In this document: piece by piece, positions 27,446 to 36,761 of the stretch
How positions within the stretch are numbered: position 1 is the stretch's first letter
How the letters are laid out: each line of letters starts with the position of its first letter
Position numbers and translations under genes: made by a program
NCBI RefSeq assembly: GCF_034676705.1
Contig: NZ_JAUCBS010000009.1
Coordinates: 189,686-253,685, forward strand
Source: Gemmobacter sp.
GTDB taxonomy: Bacteria; Pseudomonadota; Alphaproteobacteria; Rhodobacterales; Rhodobacteraceae
DNA length: 64,000 nt
Reading direction: 5' to 3'
The notes under the pieces: model-generated
What the model was told of the DNA's origin: nothing
What the model saw: only the letters and a program-made list of their open reading frames with translations
Database searches by the model: none

Positions 27446-28726
27446 ATGAAACTTGTCCCCTACTGGCTTGATACCCGCACCCCCTTTGGTTCTGCTGCGC
27501 AGGGTCCGGTTCAGGGCCGCGCCGATGTGGTGGTGATCGGCGGCGGGTTCGCGGGGCTGGCCTGCGCGCTGGAACTGGCGCGGCGCGGCGCCGATGTGGT
27601 GCTGCTGGAGGCGGGCGAGGTGGGGGGCCTTGCATCCGGTCGCAACGGGGGCCAGTGCAACACCGGCTTTTTCCACGACTATGCCGAGATCATGCGCAAA
27701 TACGGCGCCGATACCGCGCGCGGCCTGTTCCGCAGCTACAACGCCGCCGTGGACGAGGTGGAAGGCATCGTCACGCGCGAGGGGATCGACTGTTCGTTCC
27801 GCCGGGTGGGCAAGCTGAAGCTGGCCATGTCGCCTGCCGCCTTCGACGGGTTCCGCAAATATGTCGATCTGGTCAACCGCGAGGCCGACCCCGAGGTTTA
27901 CACGGTGGCGGCCAGGGATATCCGGTCGGAAATCGGGTCCGACATGTTCCACGGCGGGGTGATCTATCCGCGCAGCGGGATGCTGCATGTCGGCCGCTTT
28001 ACCGTGGGCATGGCCGAGGCGGCGGTGCGCCATGGCGCGCGGATTTTCACCGATACGCCGGTCACGGGGCTGACCCGGCTGAACGGCCACAAGCACCGCG
28101 TGGAAACCCCGCGCGGCGTGATCGAGGCGGGTCGCGTGGTCGTTGCCACCGGCATTTCGGCCAAGGGTCCGTTCGGCTGGTTCCGGCGCCGGATCGTGCC
28201 GATCGGCAGTTTCGTCATTGCCACCGAACAGCTGCCGCAGGCGGTGATCGACAGCGTGATCCCGAACCACCGCACGGTGACGGTGGCCAAGGGGCTGGGG
28301 CATTACTACCGCGTCTCGCCCGACAACCGGATCATCTTTGGCGGACGGGCGCAGTTTGCCATATCCTCGCCCAAGGTCGACACCAAAAGCGGCGATATCC
28401 TGGTGAAGTCGATGAAGGAAATTCACCCGCAGCTGCGCGATGTGAAGATCGACTATTGCTGGGGCGGCATGGTCGAGGCGACGCGCGACCGTTTCGCGCG
28501 GGTGGGCGAACATGACGGGCTGTTCTACGTGCTGGGCTTCAGCGGGTCGGGCGTGCAGGAAGCCACCCATATGGGCACAGAGGTGGGGCGCATGCTGGCC
28601 GGTGACACCATCGCCAACCCCTATCGCGCGCTGCCCTGGCCGGCGATTCCGGGGCATTTCGGCACGCCCTGGTTCCTGCCGCTGGTCGGGGCCTGGTACA
28701 AGGCCAAGGAACTGGTCGGCAAATGA
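27446..28726 (+). CDS. FAD-dependent amine oxidoreductase (DAO, PuuB-like)
   Basis: 426 residues. FAD motif GGGFAGL (32-38), then LLEAGEVGGLASGRNGGQCNTGF, the SGRNGGQ box of gamma-glutamylputrescine oxidase relatives. The C-terminal flavin loop is LGFSGSGVQEATHMG. It shares its N-terminal layout (PYW followed by RADVVVIGGG) with the oxidase at 5693-7000, so the two are probably old paralogues with different substrates. Start ATG 27446 is the first giving that N-terminus. It overlaps the following GNAT gene by 4 bp (ATGA). Predicted to oxidise a primary amine to an aldehyde. Confidence 0.88.
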   Translation: MKLVPYWLDTRTPFGSAAQGPVQGRADVVVIGGGFAGLACALELARRGADVVLLEAGEVGGLASGRNGGQCNTGFFHDYAEIMRKYGADTARGLFRSYNAAVDEVEGIVTREGIDCSFRRVGKLKLAMSPAAFDGFRKYVDLVNREADPEVYTVAARDIRSEIGSDMFHGGVIYPRSGMLHVGRFTVGMAEAAVRHGARIFTDTPVTGLTRLNGHKHRVETPRGVIEAGRVVVATGISAKGPFGWFRRRIVPIGSFVIATEQLPQAVIDSVIPNHRTVTVAKGLGHYYRVSPDNRIIFGGRAQFAISSPKVDTKSGDILVKSMKEIHPQLRDVKIDYCWGGMVEATRDRFARVGEHDGLFYVLGFSGSGVQEATHMGTEVGRMLAGDTIANPYRALPWPAIPGHFGTPWFLPLVGAWYKAKELVGK

Positions 28727-29181
28727 CCTTCGATCCCCAGACAATCGCGCCGCAGGTCTGGCAGGGGGGGGGCTATGTGCTGTCCACCGACCGCCGGCTG
28801 GTCGATACCGACCGGATCCTGCGGTTTCTGAACGACGAAAGCTATTGGGGCCAGACCATGACGCGCGACCGGCTGCAACGCGCGCTGGATGCGTCGCTGC
28901 CCATGGTGATCCACGATGCGGCAGGCGATTTCGCCGGCTTTGGCCGCGTGGTGACCGATTACGCGACCTTCGCCTATCTGCGCGACGTGTTCGTGCTGAA
29001 CGGCCATCGCGGCAGGGGGTTGGCAACCTGGCTGGCCGTGGTCATCCGAACCCATCCCGAACTGGCGCAGGTGGCGAACTGGCTGCTGTTCACCCGCGAT
29101 GCGCAGGGCGTCTATGAAAAGGCCGGGTTCCGCCCCGTGCCCTATCCCGACGGCTACATGAAGGTTCCGCCCGCCACATAA
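28723..29181 (+). CDS. GNAT-family N-acetyltransferase
   Basis: 152 residues, a single GNAT domain. The acetyl-CoA loop is NGHRGRGLATWL (about 92-103), preceded by the strand YLRDVFVL and followed by GVYEKAGFRPV. The start overlaps the oxidase stop, so the two are translationally coupled. The small size resembles the YjcF/YncA-like acetyltransferases. Coupling to an amine oxidase suggests that it acetylates the same amine or detoxifies an analogue; this is inference from context. Confidence 0.85.
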   Translation: MTFDPQTIAPQVWQGGGYVLSTDRRLVDTDRILRFLNDESYWGQTMTRDRLQRALDASLPMVIHDAAGDFAGFGRVVTDYATFAYLRDVFVLNGHRGRGLATWLAVVIRTHPELAQVANWLLFTRDAQGVYEKAGFRPVPYPDGYMKVPPAT

Positions 29182-29269
29182 CCCCGGGCTATCCCCGCCA
29201 TTCCCCTTTGAATTGGCCCCGCGACCTGCCCCCGGTGCAACCTGCCCCGGCAACCTAGACGAGGCAGGC

Positions 29270-31300
29270 ATGGCATATCGCATCGGGGTAGATGTTGGCG
29301 GATCCTTCACCGACTTTGCGGTGTTCAACGAGGCGGATGCCTCGATCACCACGCTCAAGGTGTTTTCCCGCCCGGATCAGCCGGGGCAGGAGATTGTCGC
29401 AGGCCTGCGCGCCCTGCACGACCGCCACGGGATCGACCCGCGCGAGGTGGCCTATTTCACCCATGGCACCACGGTGGGGGTGAATACGGTGATCCAGCGC
29501 AATGGCCATGACATTGCCCTGTTCACCACCCGGAATTTCGAGGATGTGCTTCAGGTCGCGCGGCTGAAAATTCCGCAGATCCACAACCTCTATTCCCGCC
29601 GCCCCGATCCGCTGATCCCGCGCAACCGCGTGTTCGGCATTGACGAGCGGACCGAGGCGACGGGCGCCGTGCTGCGGGCGCCGAACCCGGCCGACGTGGC
29701 GCAGGCGGTGGCGGCGGCGCGGGCGGCGGGATGCGCGGGCATCGTGCTGGCGTTTCTGCATTCCTACCGCAACCCGGCCAACGAACGCGCGGTGCGCGAC
29801 ATGATCGCGGCCATCGCCCCCGACCTGCCGGTGTTTTCCTCGGCCGAGACCTGGCCGATCATCCGCGAATACGAACGCACCATCACGGCGGTGATTTCGG
29901 GCTATGTCCAGCCGCGCGTGGCGAATTACCTGGATCGGTTCGAGGAGGTCTTGCGCGATCAGGGCGTGGCCTGCCCGCTGCATATCACCAAGACCAATGG
30001 CGGGGTGATGGGCATTGATCAGGCGCGCGCCGAATGCGTGCAGATGATCCTGTCGGGCACCGCATCGGGGGTGATCGGCGCCGGCTATCTGGCGCAGAAC
30101 TATGGCTATCCGCGTGTCCTCAGCCTCGACATCGGCGGCACCTCGGCCGATGTGGCGGTGATCATCGACGGGCAGGCGCAATATGGCGTGGGCGAGCTGA
30201 TCGGGGATTTCCAGATCCATGTGCCCTCGGTTTCCGTGTCGTCCGTCGGTCAGGGTGGCGGGTCGGTGGCCTGGATCGACCCGCTGGGCGTGCTGAAGGT
30301 GGGGCCGGACTCGGCCGGGTCCACCCCGGGGCCGGCCTGCTATGGCCGGGGCGGCACGCGGGCGACCATCACCGATGCCATGGCCGCATCGAACCTGATC
30401 GGGCATACCCCCCTGGGCTATGGCGCCGTCACGGTGAACCACGCCGCCGCCCGCGCAGCACTTGCGCCGCTGGCCGACCGGCTGGGCATCGCGGTCGAGG
30501 CGGTGGCGTCGGACATCATCGCGATTTCCGTATCGTCGATGTATGCCGAGGTTTCGGGCCTGACCTCTCGCTTTGGCATTGACCCGCGGGAATTCCACCT
30601 GTTCGCCTTTGGCGGCGCGGGGGCGATGCTGGCCTGTTTCCTGGCGCGCGAGCTGAACATGCAGGGCGTGGTCGTGCCGCCGACGCCGGGGGTGGTATCG
30701 GCGCTTGGCGGGCTGATTGCCGACCTCAAGAACGATTTCATCCGCACGCTGTATATCGACGTGACCGAGGCTGGCCTTGCCCCGCTGGCATCGGCGGTGG
30801 ATAGCCTGCGCGCCACCGCGCAGGATTGGCTGGCCGCCCAGGAATTCCCCGGCAAGGGGCAGATCACCCTGTCCGCCGACATGCGCTATGCCGGCCAAAG
30901 CTACGAGATTGAAACCCCGCTGGACCCTGCCGACCTGTCGGTTCCGGCCATCGCGGCGGCGTTCCATGCCGCGCATACCCGGCTTTACGGCCATGCCGAC
31001 CCTGCGGCACCGATACAACTGGTCAACCTGCGGCTGGTGATCGCCGGGGCCACGCCGAAACCCGCCATCCGCGAGCTTGCCGCGGCAACCGCGCCCGTGC
31101 AGCCGGTGACGACCGTTACCGCCTGGTTCGACGGCACGTCGCACAAGGTGCCGGTCTATGCCCGCACCGATCTGCGCGCCGGGCACCGCCTGCCATCGCC
31201 TGCCATCATCGCGCAGGACGATACCACAACGGTCGTCCCCCCCGGCTTTGCGATTGCCGTGGAACGGTTCGGCAACCTTGTCATCACCCCGGAGTCCTGA
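29270..31300 (+). CDS. hyuA: Hydantoinase/oxoprolinase A subunit (HyuA), copy 1
   Basis: 676 residues. The ATP-binding actin-like fold begins with IGVDVGGSFTDFAVF and includes the second glycine box LDIGGTSADVAVI, as in N-methylhydantoinase (ATP-hydrolysing) and acetophenone/acetone carboxylase alpha-type subunits. With the B subunit it would hydrolyse a cyclic amide such as a hydantoin or 5-oxoproline at the expense of ATP. ATG 29270 is chosen because it starts directly before the nucleotide fold; an in-frame extension to 29213 adds 19 unconserved residues. hyuB follows after 3 bp. A LysR gene downstream may control it. Confidence 0.9.
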   Translation: MAYRIGVDVGGSFTDFAVFNEADASITTLKVFSRPDQPGQEIVAGLRALHDRHGIDPREVAYFTHGTTVGVNTVIQRNGHDIALFTTRNFEDVLQVARLKIPQIHNLYSRRPDPLIPRNRVFGIDERTEATGAVLRAPNPADVAQAVAAARAAGCAGIVLAFLHSYRNPANERAVRDMIAAIAPDLPVFSSAETWPIIREYERTITAVISGYVQPRVANYLDRFEEVLRDQGVACPLHITKTNGGVMGIDQARAECVQMILSGTASGVIGAGYLAQNYGYPRVLSLDIGGTSADVAVIIDGQAQYGVGELIGDFQIHVPSVSVSSVGQGGGSVAWIDPLGVLKVGPDSAGSTPGPACYGRGGTRATITDAMAASNLIGHTPLGYGAVTVNHAAARAALAPLADRLGIAVEAVASDIIAISVSSMYAEVSGLTSRFGIDPREFHLFAFGGAGAMLACFLARELNMQGVVVPPTPGVVSALGGLIADLKNDFIRTLYIDVTEAGLAPLASAVDSLRATAQDWLAAQEFPGKGQITLSADMRYAGQSYEIETPLDPADLSVPAIAAAFHAAHTRLYGHADPAAPIQLVNLRLVIAGATPKPAIRELAAATAPVQPVTTVTAWFDGTSHKVPVYARTDLRAGHRLPSPAIIAQDDTTTVVPPGFAIAVERFGNLVITPES

Positions 31301-31303
31301 GCC

Positions 31304-33247
31304 ATGGCGATTGACCAGCGCAACCTGTCGGTGCTTGCGAATTTCTGCGGGGCAGCGGCCGATGCCATGGCCTTTACCCTGATGCGCACCGCGCATTCGG
31401 CCTTTGTCAAGGAAACCGAGGATTTTTCCTGCCAGATCGTGACAAAGGACGGCCTGGCCTTTGCCAACCCGCGCCAGTTCGGGGCGCCGTGGTACTCCGG
31501 CATCGACTATGGCCCCCTGCTGCGGATGTTCGATTACGCCGAAGGCGACATCTGCATCACCAACGACCCCTATGCGGGGCACGTCGCCACCCATACCCCC
31601 GACATCCACATCTGGAAGCCGGTGTTTCACGATGGCAGGCTGGCCTGCTTTGTGGTGGGCCATATCCACAACACCGATGTGGGCGGCGCGGTGCCGGCCA
31701 GCCTGTCGCGCAGCCTGTCCGAGATCGAACAGGAAGGCATCCGCATTCCGCCGGTGAAGCTGGTAGAGCGGGGCGTGATGAACGACTTCGTCGCCCGCGT
31801 GTTCCGCACCAATGTGCGGATGCCGGACCAGAACTGGGGCGACCTGACCGCGCAGATCGCATCGGTCAACATCGGCGAACGCAAGATCCACGAGATCATC
31901 CGCCGCTTTGGCTATGACGATTTCATGGATGGGGTGGAACGCATCCTGGATTATGCCGAGGCACAGGCCCGCGCCATCCTGGCCCGGGTGCCGGACGGCG
32001 ACTATTTCTTTGCCGATTACGCCGACGAGGATTCAGTGGGCGGCAAGCCCTGCCGCATCGCCCTGACGCTGAAGGTGCGCGGCGATCAGGTGGTGCTGGA
32101 TTACACCGGATCCGATCCGCAGCTGGGATCGTCGCTGAACATGCCAACGGGCGGGGTGGAACGTCACCCGCTGGTCATGGTGGGGCTGACCTATGTGCTG
32201 TATACGCTGGACAATTCGCTGCTGCTGAACGCCGGCACCCTGCGCCCCGCCCGCGCGGTGCTGCCCGCGGGCACGGTGGTCAACTGCCAGCGCCCGGCGG
32301 CGGTGGGCATGCGGTCGCTGACCTGCGCGATGACCCAGATCGTCACCGTCGGCGCCTTTGTGCAGGCACTGCCGGATCTGATGCCCGCCGCCTCGCCCGG
32401 CGGGAACGCGATCATGAACGTCAAGACGGCGGCGCGGAACGGCAAGCCCATCATGGCCTCGATCGGGCCGGTGGGGGGCGGCGGCGGCGGCACGCCCTTT
32501 GGCGACGGGTCGGACGGCGCGGGCGGCGCCACCGGGTTCCTGCGCAACACCCCCATCGAGATTACCGAGGCCGAAGTGCCCATCCGCTTCCTGCGCTATG
32601 GGCTGGAGCCCGATACCGGCGCGCCGGGGCAGCATCGCGGCGGGCTGTCGGCGGTGATGGAATTCCGCATCGCCCAGCCCGAAACCGTGGTGACGGCGCG
32701 CAACCGCAACCGCTCGGTCATGCCGGGCTGGGGCGTGGCGGGGGCGCAGCCGGGCAAGGTGTCGCAGTTCATCCGCAACCCCGGCCCGCAGGAACAGCAG
32801 CTGCGCAACACCGATCTGGTCGCCTGCCAGCCCGATGACGTGATCCGCGTCGTCGGCCCCGGTGCCGGCGGCTGGGGCCATCCGTTCGACCGCGACCCTG
32901 CCCGCGTCTTGCAGGATGTGCGGCAGGGCTATGTCTCGGCCGCCAGCGCGCGGGCGGATTATGGCGTGATGCTGGAGGGCGACGGGGTGGACATGCCCGC
33001 CACCACCGCCCTGCGCGCCAGCCGCCTGCCGGTGGATAGCCCCTTCAGCTTTGGCGCCGAACGCATCGCCTTTGAACGGATCTGGACGCGGGAACGGTAT
33101 GATCTGCTGACCGGCTTTCTGGCCGCGGTCCCGGTCGGCTGGCGGTTCTTTCTGAAACACCGGGTGTTCGATGCGGTCGCCGCCGCGCCCGATACCGCCG
33201 ACCTGCCGGCGATCTTTGCCGATCTGCGCGCGCGGCATGGCCTATAA
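31304..33247 (+). CDS. hyuB: Hydantoinase/oxoprolinase B subunit (HyuB), copy 1
   Basis: 647 residues, normal length. The N-terminus has the family block TAHSAFVKETEDFSCQI and the conserved HTPDIHIWKPVF and GHIHNTDVGGAVP segments (acidic and histidine residues thought to bind metal). Later come LDYTGSDPQLGSSLNMPTGG and a glycine-rich stretch GPVGGGGGGTPFGDG. It forms the catalytic complex with HyuA. About 50% similar in layout to the second HyuB at 40667-42652 and to the remnant at 38626-38905. Confidence 0.9.
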   Translation: MAIDQRNLSVLANFCGAAADAMAFTLMRTAHSAFVKETEDFSCQIVTKDGLAFANPRQFGAPWYSGIDYGPLLRMFDYAEGDICITNDPYAGHVATHTPDIHIWKPVFHDGRLACFVVGHIHNTDVGGAVPASLSRSLSEIEQEGIRIPPVKLVERGVMNDFVARVFRTNVRMPDQNWGDLTAQIASVNIGERKIHEIIRRFGYDDFMDGVERILDYAEAQARAILARVPDGDYFFADYADEDSVGGKPCRIALTLKVRGDQVVLDYTGSDPQLGSSLNMPTGGVERHPLVMVGLTYVLYTLDNSLLLNAGTLRPARAVLPAGTVVNCQRPAAVGMRSLTCAMTQIVTVGAFVQALPDLMPAASPGGNAIMNVKTAARNGKPIMASIGPVGGGGGGTPFGDGSDGAGGATGFLRNTPIEITEAEVPIRFLRYGLEPDTGAPGQHRGGLSAVMEFRIAQPETVVTARNRNRSVMPGWGVAGAQPGKVSQFIRNPGPQEQQLRNTDLVACQPDDVIRVVGPGAGGWGHPFDRDPARVLQDVRQGYVSAASARADYGVMLEGDGVDMPATTALRASRLPVDSPFSFGAERIAFERIWTRERYDLLTGFLAAVPVGWRFFLKHRVFDAVAAAPDTADLPAIFADLRARHGL

Positions 33248-33307
33248 GCCGGTTGTGCCCGCCCCGGCCCTGTGGGACGTTCCGCCCATGGGGCAAGGCA
33301 GGGCACG

Positions 33308-34180
33308 ATGAACGCACGGCAGCTGGAGGTGTTTCGGGCCATCATGCGCGACGGGTCGGTGACCGGCGCGGCCAATACGCTGGCCGTGTCGCAACCCGCC
33401 GTCAGCAAGGTGCTGCACCATCTGGAAAGCCAGCTGAACTACCGCCTGTTCGAACGCATCGGCGGTCGTCTGGTGCCCACGATGGAAGCGCAGCTGCTGT
33501 ATGACGATGCCGACCGCGTGTTCCGCGAGATCGAAAGCCTCAAGCATCTGGCGCGCACCATCGGCGAACACAAGATCGGCCTGCTGCGCATCGGGGCCAG
33601 CCCGCCCATCACCTATTCCGTGCTGGCCCAGGCGCTGGTGCAGTTCCGCGCCGGGCATCCCACGGTCAAGGTGCATCTGCACGCCTTGCCGAAAAAGGAA
33701 ATCACCGAACAGCTGGTGGTGGGCGAGATCGACCTGGCCGTCACCCTGTCCACCATCCAGGCGCCGACCGTGCGGTCCGAGATTCTGGCGCCGATCCCCG
33801 TGATGGTCGTGCTGCGCGAGGATGATCCGCTGGCCGCCCTGCCCGAAATCTCGCCCCCCGACCTGCTGGGGCGCGCGCTGATTTCCTATGGCAACCATGC
33901 CGATGTGGCCCCCGCGCTGAATGCCGCGTTCGAACAGTTCGGCCAGCAACGCGAGGTGTCGATCCAGATCGGATCCTCGATCGGGGCGGTGCCGCTGGTG
34001 TCGGGCGGGCTGGGCATCGGGCTGGTGGACGGGCTGGTGCGCTGGAACAGCTTTGCCGGGCTGGTCGCGCGGCCCTTTGCGCCGCGGGTCAACATGAACG
34101 TGGCGATTTCCACCAATTCCGCCCGCCCGCTGTCGCGCTATTACGACCCGTTCCTGAAATCCATCCGGGCGCTGCTGTAA
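33308..34180 (+). CDS. LysR-family regulator, OccR/NocR-like
   Basis: 290 residues. Winged helix-turn-helix at 1-60 (RQLEVFRAIMRDGSVTGAAN, then SQPAVSKVLHHLE) and a type 2 periplasmic-binding-like effector domain from about 90. The RQLEVFRAIM N-terminus is typical of the octopine/nopaline regulators OccR and NocR and their chromosomal relatives. It lies 60 bp after hyuB in the same direction, so it may be read through from hyuA-hyuB and regulate them. Paralogous to 37715-38620. The effector, possibly an opine-like or hydantoin-derived amino acid, is unknown. Confidence 0.87.
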   Translation: MNARQLEVFRAIMRDGSVTGAANTLAVSQPAVSKVLHHLESQLNYRLFERIGGRLVPTMEAQLLYDDADRVFREIESLKHLARTIGEHKIGLLRIGASPPITYSVLAQALVQFRAGHPTVKVHLHALPKKEITEQLVVGEIDLAVTLSTIQAPTVRSEILAPIPVMVVLREDDPLAALPEISPPDLLGRALISYGNHADVAPALNAAFEQFGQQREVSIQIGSSIGAVPLVSGGLGIGLVDGLVRWNSFAGLVARPFAPRVNMNVAISTNSARPLSRYYDPFLKSIRALL

Positions 34181-34187
34181 CCGCCGC

Positions 34188-34231
34188 CACAGGAACTTTG
34201 GCCGGCCGCCTGCGAAACGCCAGATCCTGCC
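34188..34231. promoter_or_regulatory. GGCAG-N3-CTT motifs, copies 5 and 6
   Basis: CACAGGAACTTTGGCC at 34188-34203 (plus) and GGCAGGATCTGGCGTT at 34216-34231 (minus strand) lie 103 and 75 bp before the tandem-GNAT start. Two facing copies would suit a dimeric or oligomeric regulator. Confidence 0.35.
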
Positions 34232-34306
34232 GTGCGCCGGGGCGGTCCGGGGCTGGTCGGCCGGCGTGGCCCGTGCCAAGATTGCCCCGAAGCACGGGGA
34301 GAGCGC

Positions 34307-35188
34307 ATGTCGCAGCACGACTCCATGGATCTGGACCACTATTCGGTCACCGCCCGGCCGCTGGCCGATGGCGACCTGCCGCGCCTGCACGAACTGACCG
34401 TGGGCGTCGGCTGGCCCCACCGGACCGAGGATCTGCGCCTGCTGATGAGCGTGGCGCAAGGCTATGTCGCCTGCGACGAGATCGGCCGCGTCAGCGGGTC
34501 TGCGCTGTGGTTCCCGATGGGCGATGGCGCGGCCAGCATCGGCATGGTCATCACCACCCCGCGCATGCAGTCGCGCGGCGCCGGGCGCTGGCTGATGGAA
34601 CTGGTGCTGCGCGATGCGGGTGACCGCGAAATCGTGCTGAACGCCACGCCGCAGGGGATCCGGCTGTATGAACAGCTGGGCTTTCACACCACCCAGATCG
34701 GCCACCAGCGGCAGGGAGAGGCGCTGCTGCCCCCGCCCGCGCCGCCGCCCGCCGGCCTGACCCTGCGCGCCCTGACCCCGGCCGACCTGCCCGCCCTGCT
34801 GGCCCTGGACCGCGCGGCAACGGGGCACGACCGGCAGGCCGCGCTGAACGCCGTGCTGCCGCTGTCGGATGGCGTGGGGCTGGAGGATGGATCCGGCGCG
34901 CTGGTGGGCTATGCCCTGTCGCGCATGTTCGGGCGCGGGCAGCTGATCGGCCCGCTGGTCGCCCGCACCGATGCCGAGGCGATGGCCCTGGCCGCCCATT
35001 TCGTCACCGCCCACGCCGGCCAGTTCCTGCGGCTGGACACGCTGGTGCTGGACGGGCCGTTCGCCGGTTTCCTCGACCGCTGCGGATTGCCGGTGGCGGG
35101 CAGCATGACCCACATGTGGCTGAACCGCCGCCCGCGCGCGGCCACCGACCAGCGCAGCTATGCGATGATCAGCCAGGCGTTGAACTGA
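34307..35188 (+). CDS. Tandem-GNAT acetyltransferase, paralogue of 8124-8975
   Basis: 293 residues with the same two-part architecture: an N-terminal GNAT domain with acetyl-CoA loop SRGAGRWLM and LYEQLGF, a proline-rich linker (PPPAPPPAG, about 143-152), and a C-terminal second domain with FGRGQLIGPLVA, matching the FGRGHLMGPLAA block of the paralogue. Start ATG 34307 follows GGGGAGAG. Both paralogues carry a GGCAG-N3-CTT type element upstream, implying that regulation was kept after duplication. Acceptor substrate unknown. Confidence 0.83.
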   Translation: MSQHDSMDLDHYSVTARPLADGDLPRLHELTVGVGWPHRTEDLRLLMSVAQGYVACDEIGRVSGSALWFPMGDGAASIGMVITTPRMQSRGAGRWLMELVLRDAGDREIVLNATPQGIRLYEQLGFHTTQIGHQRQGEALLPPPAPPPAGLTLRALTPADLPALLALDRAATGHDRQAALNAVLPLSDGVGLEDGSGALVGYALSRMFGRGQLIGPLVARTDAEAMALAAHFVTAHAGQFLRLDTLVLDGPFAGFLDRCGLPVAGSMTHMWLNRRPRAATDQRSYAMISQALN

Positions 35189-35340
35189 GCGGGGGGGGTC
35201 GGCCCCCCCTCCCTCTCCCACAAGGGGGGAGGGAAGCGCCCCATCAACAAGGCCAGCGCAAGCCGGACCGGGCTGCGCGCCTCCCCCTCCCCCTCGTGGG
35301 GAGGGGATGGGGGAGGGGGGCCCACCGTCCCGGCCCCCCC
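35189..35340. repeat. GC-rich intergenic hairpin repeats
   Basis: Between two convergent genes: a G-run/C-run stem at 35191-35209, an imperfect stem CCCTCTCCC / GGGGGAGGG around 35211-35233, and a perfect 9-bp stem CCCCTCCCC / GGGGAGGGG (35284-35292 with 35298-35306, loop CTCGT). This is the common proteobacterial type of intergenic CCCTCxCC repeat. It may terminate both genes; no coding sequence is seen. Confidence 0.65.
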
Positions 35341-35832
35341 CTAATCCTCGTCCCGCTCGAAGATCTGGCGCAGCGGCACCGGCTGGCGGCGGATCGGGGT
35401 CTTGATCACCACATAGCTGAAATATTGCGCGATGCCGGTGTTGTCGTCGGTCAGCGCCTCGATGATCGACTGGTAATGCGACAGGTCGCGCACCACGAAG
35501 GTGACCAGATAGTCGAACCCGCCGCTGATCAGGTGGCATTCCACCACCTCGCGGAACTTGCGCAACCGGGTTTCGAACCGCTGGAAATTCTCGGCCCGGT
35601 GCTTTTCCAGCGTCACCTCGACCAGAATCGTCAGGCTGTCGCCCAGCTTGCGCAGATCCAGATCGGCGGAATAGCCGGTGATGAAGCCTTCGGCCTGCAA
35701 CCGTTTCACCCGCATCAGGCAGGGCGAGGGCGACAGGCCCACCGCATCGGCCAGCTGCGCATTGGTGATCCGCCCGTTCTGCTGCAACTGGGTCAGGATG
35801 TTCATGTCGATGCGGTCAAGTCGGGCGGCCAA
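35341..35832 (-). CDS. Lrp/AsnC-family transcription regulator
   Basis: 163 residues. The N-terminal helix-turn-helix spans about 5-60 (LDRIDMNILTQLQQNGRITN and the recognition helix around LSPSPCLMRVKRLQ), and a C-terminal RAM effector domain spans about 70-150 (DYLVTFVVRD). Members form octamers that bind GC-flanked sites and respond to amino acids. Monocistronic, with 207 bp to the divergent HAD gene. It is the only Lrp-type regulator in the window and therefore a candidate for recognising the GGCAG-N3-CTT elements (inference). Confidence 0.9.
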   Translation of the reverse strand: MAARLDRIDMNILTQLQQNGRITNAQLADAVGLSPSPCLMRVKRLQAEGFITGYSADLDLRKLGDSLTILVEVTLEKHRAENFQRFETRLRKFREVVECHLISGGFDYLVTFVVRDLSHYQSIIEALTDDNTGIAQYFSYVVIKTPIRRQPVPLRQIFERDED

Positions 35833-36039
35833 GGGCGCTGTCCTTCATGGCGTTGCGGCGCTTTGCGGTTCTAGGCCGGGGGCGGGGTTTGCGTCCAGCC
35901 CTGCCGGGGCGCCCGGCGGGGACGGCATGCTGAATCGTGGCCCCAATTCGGAACGATATTGTGCCGGGGTGCCCGATTGGCCCGCCCCCGCGCCGCGCCG
36001 CTGCGCTAGCTTCGGCAGGACAGCACAGGCGAGGACACC

Positions 36040-36708
36040 ATGCCCCAGTTCACCCCGAAATTCATCACCTTTGACTGCTATGGCACGCTGACCAATTTCG
36101 ACATGGCCGGCGGGGCGCGCATCGTCTACGGCGACCGGCTGACGCCCGACCAGATGGCCGCCTTCATCGAAAGCTTTCGCGGCTACCGGATCGACGAAAT
36201 CCTCGGCCCGTGGAAACCCTTCCGCGAGGTGGTCTGCAACGCGGTCGAACGGGCCTGCAAGAAGCACCGCATCCAGTTCGACCGCGCCGATGGCGAACGG
36301 ATCTACGCCATGGTTCCCACCTGGGGCCCGCACCCGGACGTGACCGAAGGGCTGGCGAGGATCGCCGGCAAGATCCCGCTGGTGATCCTGTCGAACGCCG
36401 CCAACGAACAGATCCACCACAACGTCGCGCTGCACAAGGTGCCGTTCCACAAGGTGCTGACGGCCGAGGATGCGCAGGCCTACAAGCCGCGCTACCGCGC
36501 CTTCGAATTCATGCTGGATACGCTGGGCTGCGGGCCCGAGGACATCCTGCATGTGTCGTCGTCGTTCCGCTATGACCTGATGACGGCGTATGACCTGGGG
36601 ATCAAGGCCAAGGCCTGGGTCAACCGCGGGCATGAACCGGCGAACCCGTTCTATGGCTATGCCGAAATCCCCGATATCCGGGGCCTGCCGGGCCTCGTCG
36701 GCCTCTGA
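36040..36708 (+). CDS. Haloacid dehalogenase type II-like HAD hydrolase
   Basis: 222 residues. HAD motif I is FDCYGTLTNF with nucleophile D12, motif II is LSNAANEQ, the motif III lysine is in AYKPRYRAF, and motif IV is HVSSSFRYDLMTA. The DCYGTL signature and length fit (S)-2-haloacid dehalogenases. The last motif differs from the usual SSNxWD pattern, so the true substrate may be another 2-substituted acid or a phosphate ester. Start ATG 36040 follows GGCGAGG. Monocistronic, convergent with the aldo/keto reductase (53-bp gap). Confidence 0.83.
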   Translation: MPQFTPKFITFDCYGTLTNFDMAGGARIVYGDRLTPDQMAAFIESFRGYRIDEILGPWKPFREVVCNAVERACKKHRIQFDRADGERIYAMVPTWGPHPDVTEGLARIAGKIPLVILSNAANEQIHHNVALHKVPFHKVLTAEDAQAYKPRYRAFEFMLDTLGCGPEDILHVSSSFRYDLMTAYDLGIKAKAWVNRGHEPANPFYGYAEIPDIRGLPGLVGL

Positions 36709-36761
36709 CCCCGCTGGGGCGTGCAGGCCGCCGGGGGCAGCCGGCACGACATCGGGCGCGG

